From CAVSMC01 sp963798655 (lineage in GTDB: Bacteria; Pseudomonadota; Gammaproteobacteria; Burkholderiales; Casimicrobiaceae), in NCBI GenBank assembly GCA_963798655.1, contig CAWCUH010000009.1, forward strand, positions 1-64,000: DNA of 64,000 nt. The letters run 5' to 3'. The translations under genes and the position numbers were made by a program. The notes below the pieces were generated by a model. The model was not told the origin of the DNA. It was given only the letters and a program-made list of their open reading frames with translations, and did not search any database. The first letter of the stretch is position 1, and each line of letters starts with the position of its first letter. This document shows, piece after piece, positions 61,084 through 64,000 of the stretch.

Positions 61084-64000
61084 CGCGCAGCCGCCTGTTC
61101 TGGATCGCCTACGCCGTCGTCGCCGCCCTCTGCGCGGCGATCGCGATCCGGCTGTTCCCGCTCGCGATTCCGATCGTCAATCTCGACATCAAGCTGTCGC
61201 GCGAGGACGCCGTCGACAAGGCGCGCGCGATCGCCGCCGAGCAAAAGCTCGCGCCGGCCGACGCGCGCACCGCCGTGCGCTTCGCACACGACGACGCGAC
61301 GCAGAACTACGTCGAGCTCGAAGGCGGCGGCAAGCCGGCGTTCGCCGCGATCGTCGCCGGCGACGTCTACGCGCCGTACTGGTGGGAGGTGCGTCTGTTC
61401 CGTCCCGGCGAGATCACCGAGACGCTGATACGCCTGAAGCCCGACGGCACGCCGTGGGGGTTCGAGCAGAAGATCCCGGAAGCCCAGCTGCCGGCGTCGC
61501 CGCAAGGTCTCGCGCTCGACGCCGACGCCGCGCGCGGGGTGGCGGAGCGGGGCGCGCAACGCGAATGGCGCGTCGACTTCTCGCAGTACCGTCCGCTCGA
61601 TCACACCGAGGTGCGGCGAACGAGCGGTCGCGTCGACCATGCGTTCACCTACGAGCGAACAAGCGGCCATCCGGGCGATGCGCGGCTACGCCTGCGGCTG
61701 GGCGTTTCGGGCGACGCGTTGACCGCGGTGACGCACTACGTGCACGTGCCGGAATCGTTCGACCGTCGCTACGAGGAGCTGCGCTCGGCCAACAATGCGC
61801 TTGCCGGCGCCGCCGCGCTCGCCGCCGGCGTGCTATACGGGCTCGGCGGCTGCGTCATCGGCACGCTCTGGCTGCTGCGCCGCCGGCTGCTCCTGTGGCG
61901 CCCGTCGCTCGGCGCGGGCCTCGTCGTCGGCGCGCTGCTCGGCGCGGCGATGCTCGCGAGCGCGCCGTCGGCGTGGTTCGATTACGACACCGCGCAGGCG
62001 ACGTCGACGTTCTGGATCCGGTTGGTCGGCCGCTCGCTGATGACCGCCGTGCTCGGTGGCCTCGGCTACGCGCTGGTGTTCATGGCTGCCGAGGGCTTGT
62101 CGCGGCGCGCGTTTCCATCGCACCCGCAGCTTTGGCGGCTGTGGTCGCGCGAAGCGGCGCCGACGCGGCAAGTGGTCGGCCGCACGCTCGGCGGCTACCT
62201 GTTCGTGCCGATCGAGCTCGCGCTCGTCGCGGCGTTCTACTACGCGACGAATCGCTGGCTCGGCTGGTGGCAGCCCTCCGAGGCGTTGACCGACCCGAAC
62301 GTGCTCGGCAGCGCGGTGCCGGCGCTGTCGCCGATCGCGATCTCGCTGCAGGCCGGCTTCATGGAGGAGAGCCTGTTCCGCGCCGTGCCGCTCGCGATCG
62401 CCGCGCTGATCGGCGCGCGCTTCGGCCGGCGCACGCCCGCGATCGCGATCGCCGTCGTCGTCCAGGCGCTGGTGTTCGGCGCCGCGCACGCGAACTATCC
62501 GGGGTTTCCGTACTATTCGCGGCTGGTCGAGCTGTTCGTGCCGGCGACGATCTGGGCGCTGATCTTCCTGCGCTTCGGCCTGCTCACGACGGTGCTGCTG
62601 CACGCGGTGTTCGACCTTACGCTGTTCTCGATTCCGATATTCCTCGTCGACGCGCCGCAAGCGCGCGTGCAGCAGGCGCTCGTCATCGCCGCTGCGCTGG
62701 TGCCGCTCGCGATCGTCGTCGTGCGCTGGATGCGCGCGGGTGCGCTCGCAGAGTTGCCGGCGCTCGTGCGCAACGGCGGCTGGAGCAGCGCCGCAGAGTC
62801 GTTCGCCGAACCGGCGTCCGCCCAAGCGGTGCACCCGGAGGATCCACCGTGGGTCGCGCCGTTCCAGCGCGCATTGCCATGGCTCGCTGTCGCGGGCCTC
62901 GTCGTCTGGGTCGCGGCGACGCCGTTTCGCGCCGACGTGCCCGGCATCTCGATCGGTCGTTCCGACGCCGTGGCGGCGGCGGATGCCGCGCTGCGCGAGC
63001 GCGGCGTTGCGCTCGATGCGTCGTGGACGCGTTTCTCCGACGTCATGCTCGCGCGCGACAACCCGGGACTGTGGCCGCAGCACCGTTTCGTCTTCTCCGA
63101 GGCCGGGCGCGACGCGTATCGCGCCGTCGTGGGCAACGTGCTGTCGCCGCCGCTGTGGCAGGTGCGCTACGCACGATTCGGCGGCGACGTCGTCGAGCGC
63201 GCCGAGGAGTGGCGCGTGACGATCAATGGCGACGGCACGCTGCGCCAGGTCGTGCACACGCTGCCCGAGCAGCGCGCGGGCGCGCGGCTCTCGCGCGACG
63301 ACGCGCATGCGCTCGCGATGAAGGCGATCGAACGCGCGTTCCATCGCGACCCGGCGAGCCTCGTCGACGTTGGTGCCGACCAGCGTGCGCTGCCTGCGCG
63401 CACCGACTGGGCGTTCACGTTCGCCGATCCCAAGCTTGCTGTCGGGGCGGGCGGCCAGGCGCGATTCGTCATCACGATCGCCGGCGACGAGGTCGTCGGC
63501 AGCGGACGCTACGTCTTCGTTCCGGAGACCTGGGTGCGCGCGGAGACCGAGCGTGCCGGACGTTTCACGCTGGTGAAGATGCTCTTCGGCGGTGCCGTGG
63601 TCGCGGCCATCCTTGCCGCGCTGATCTACGCAGTCGTCGCATGGGCGCGCGGGCGCAGCGACCGGCGCACGCTCGTTGCGCTGATCGCGATCACGTTCGG
63701 CCTGTCGATCGTCGGCGCAGCGAACGCGTGGCCGGAAGCGGCGATCGGTCTGTCCACGACCGAGCCGCTCACCACGCAGGTGACGCTCGGCGTGCTGCGC
63801 CGGATCTTCGGCGCGCTGGTCGGAGCGCTCGTCGTCGGCCTCGTCGGCGGCGTCGCGATGCACGCCGTCGCGCGGCAACCGGTGGGCCCGATCGCCGGTC
63901 GCCTGCGGCCGTGGGCGGCGGGCGTGGCGGCGGCGTTGTTCGCGGCGGGCGTCGCCGCGGCGCTCGCGCGGCTTGCGCCGAGGCTCGCGCCGCTGTGGCC
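61080..64000 (+). CDS. Large CPBP-family intramembrane protease with PepSY-like periplasmic modules (3' end missing)
   Basis: At least 973 residues are open from ATG 61080 to the window edge. An N-terminal helix (LFWIAYAVVAALCAAIAIRL) is followed by a soluble part, residues about 35-235, with two PepSY-like starts (SREDAVDKARAIAAE at 40, LDADAARGVAERGA at 146). A membrane block then holds the CPBP protease core: EE429-430 in GFMEESLFRAV (EExxxR), His470 in FGAAHANYP and His508/Asp512 in LLHAVFDLT. A second soluble part (about 610-830) repeats the pattern (GRSDAVAAADAALRE at 626, SRDDAHALAMKAIER at 738), followed by more helices. CPBP relatives cleave membrane substrates or act in bacteriocin immunity. 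The duplicated flanking modules are unusual. It is coupled to the CoA-transferase gene by ATGA, with no evident functional link. Confidence 0.85.
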   Translation, partial: MTRSRLFWIAYAVVAALCAAIAIRLFPLAIPIVNLDIKLSREDAVDKARAIAAEQKLAPADARTAVRFAHDDATQNYVELEGGGKPAFAAIVAGDVYAPYWWEVRLFRPGEITETLIRLKPDGTPWGFEQKIPEAQLPASPQGLALDADAARGVAERGAQREWRVDFSQYRPLDHTEVRRTSGRVDHAFTYERTSGHPGDARLRLRLGVSGDALTAVTHYVHVPESFDRRYEELRSANNALAGAAALAAGVLYGLGGCVIGTLWLLRRRLLLWRPSLGAGLVVGALLGAAMLASAPSAWFDYDTAQATSTFWIRLVGRSLMTAVLGGLGYALVFMAAEGLSRRAFPSHPQLWRLWSREAAPTRQVVGRTLGGYLFVPIELALVAAFYYATNRWLGWWQPSEALTDPNVLGSAVPALSPIAISLQAGFMEESLFRAVPLAIAALIGARFGRRTPAIAIAVVVQALVFGAAHANYPGFPYYSRLVELFVPATIWALIFLRFGLLTTVLLHAVFDLTLFSIPIFLVDAPQARVQQALVIAAALVPLAIVVVRWMRAGALAELPALVRNGGWSSAAESFAEPASAQAVHPEDPPWVAPFQRALPWLAVAGLVVWVAATPFRADVPGISIGRSDAVAAADAALRERGVALDASWTRFSDVMLARDNPGLWPQHRFVFSEAGRDAYRAVVGNVLSPPLWQVRYARFGGDVVERAEEWRVTINGDGTLRQVVHTLPEQRAGARLSRDDAHALAMKAIERAFHRDPASLVDVGADQRALPARTDWAFTFADPKLAVGAGGQARFVITIAGDEVVGSGRYVFVPETWVRAETERAGRFTLVKMLFGGAVVAAILAALIYAVVAWARGRSDRRTLVALIAITFGLSIVGAANAWPEAAIGLSTTEPLTTQVTLGVLRRIFGALVGALVVGLVGGVAMHAVARQPVGPIAGRLRPWAAGVAAALFAAGVAAALARLAPRLAPLW

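Overview
The window looks like chromosomal DNA of a high-GC betaproteobacterium (Burkholderiales-like). The strongest evidence is gene order. The run ndk-rlmN-pilW-rodZ-ispG-hisS-yfgM-bamB-der-hfq-hflX-hflK-hflC-yjeT-hisZ-purA (43.3 to 27.7 kb, all on the minus strand), the complete iscRSUA-hscBA-fdx-iscX operon behind cysE, and a tRNA-Leu beside rnr are all typical of that class. The species cannot be named from the sequence alone.

Bases 1 to about 4740 are a decayed accessory island, visibly richer in A/T than the rest. It holds the 3' end of a type I restriction subunit (hsdR), an HNH nuclease, a TIGR02391 (Ymh) family gene and a P4-type tyrosine integrase. Each is broken by frameshifts or stops, but each can be reassembled by eye. 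Only two small unknown genes (217 and 87 aa) look intact there. A lone methyltransferase (4974-5924) separates the island from the backbone.

From 6.2 to 14 kb lie a GYD protein, an AI-2E-type transporter, a secreted subtilase with a C-terminal DUF5648-like region, suhB divergent from trmJ, a DUF3667 membrane protein and an orphan TRAP binding protein. At 14-20.5 kb cysE and the Isc operon supply cysteine, sulfur transfer, scaffold, chaperones and ferredoxin for Fe-S assembly. An IscR-type operator precedes iscR. A 26-bp REP-like inverted repeat closes this block.

From 21 to 43.3 kb the minus strand carries DUF1015, purT and rnr, then (past a plus-strand tRNA-Leu) the long conserved cluster. 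That cluster combines purine and histidine synthesis, isoprenoid synthesis, outer-membrane and pilus assembly, RNA regulation (Hfq), GTPases and the HflKC protease regulator. Many of its genes overlap by a few bases. From 43.6 to 48.7 kb are two tandem TRAP transporter cassettes, one with a frameshifted small permease. Then follow tilS-accA, an EamA exporter, a 30-bp tandem hairpin repeat, and ElaA-like, EVE and membrane protein genes.

The right end is on the plus strand: a tartrate-dehydrogenase-like enzyme, proton-translocating transhydrogenase pntAA-pntAB-pntB, an adenylate cyclase/TPR gene broken by an 11-bp tandem duplication and a one-base loss, a family III CoA-transferase, and a very large CPBP membrane protease that runs off the window. 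No clearly new multi-gene system was found. The least explained items are the decayed island with its two intact orphans, the 30-bp hairpin repeat array, and the CPBP protease with duplicated PepSY-like modules.
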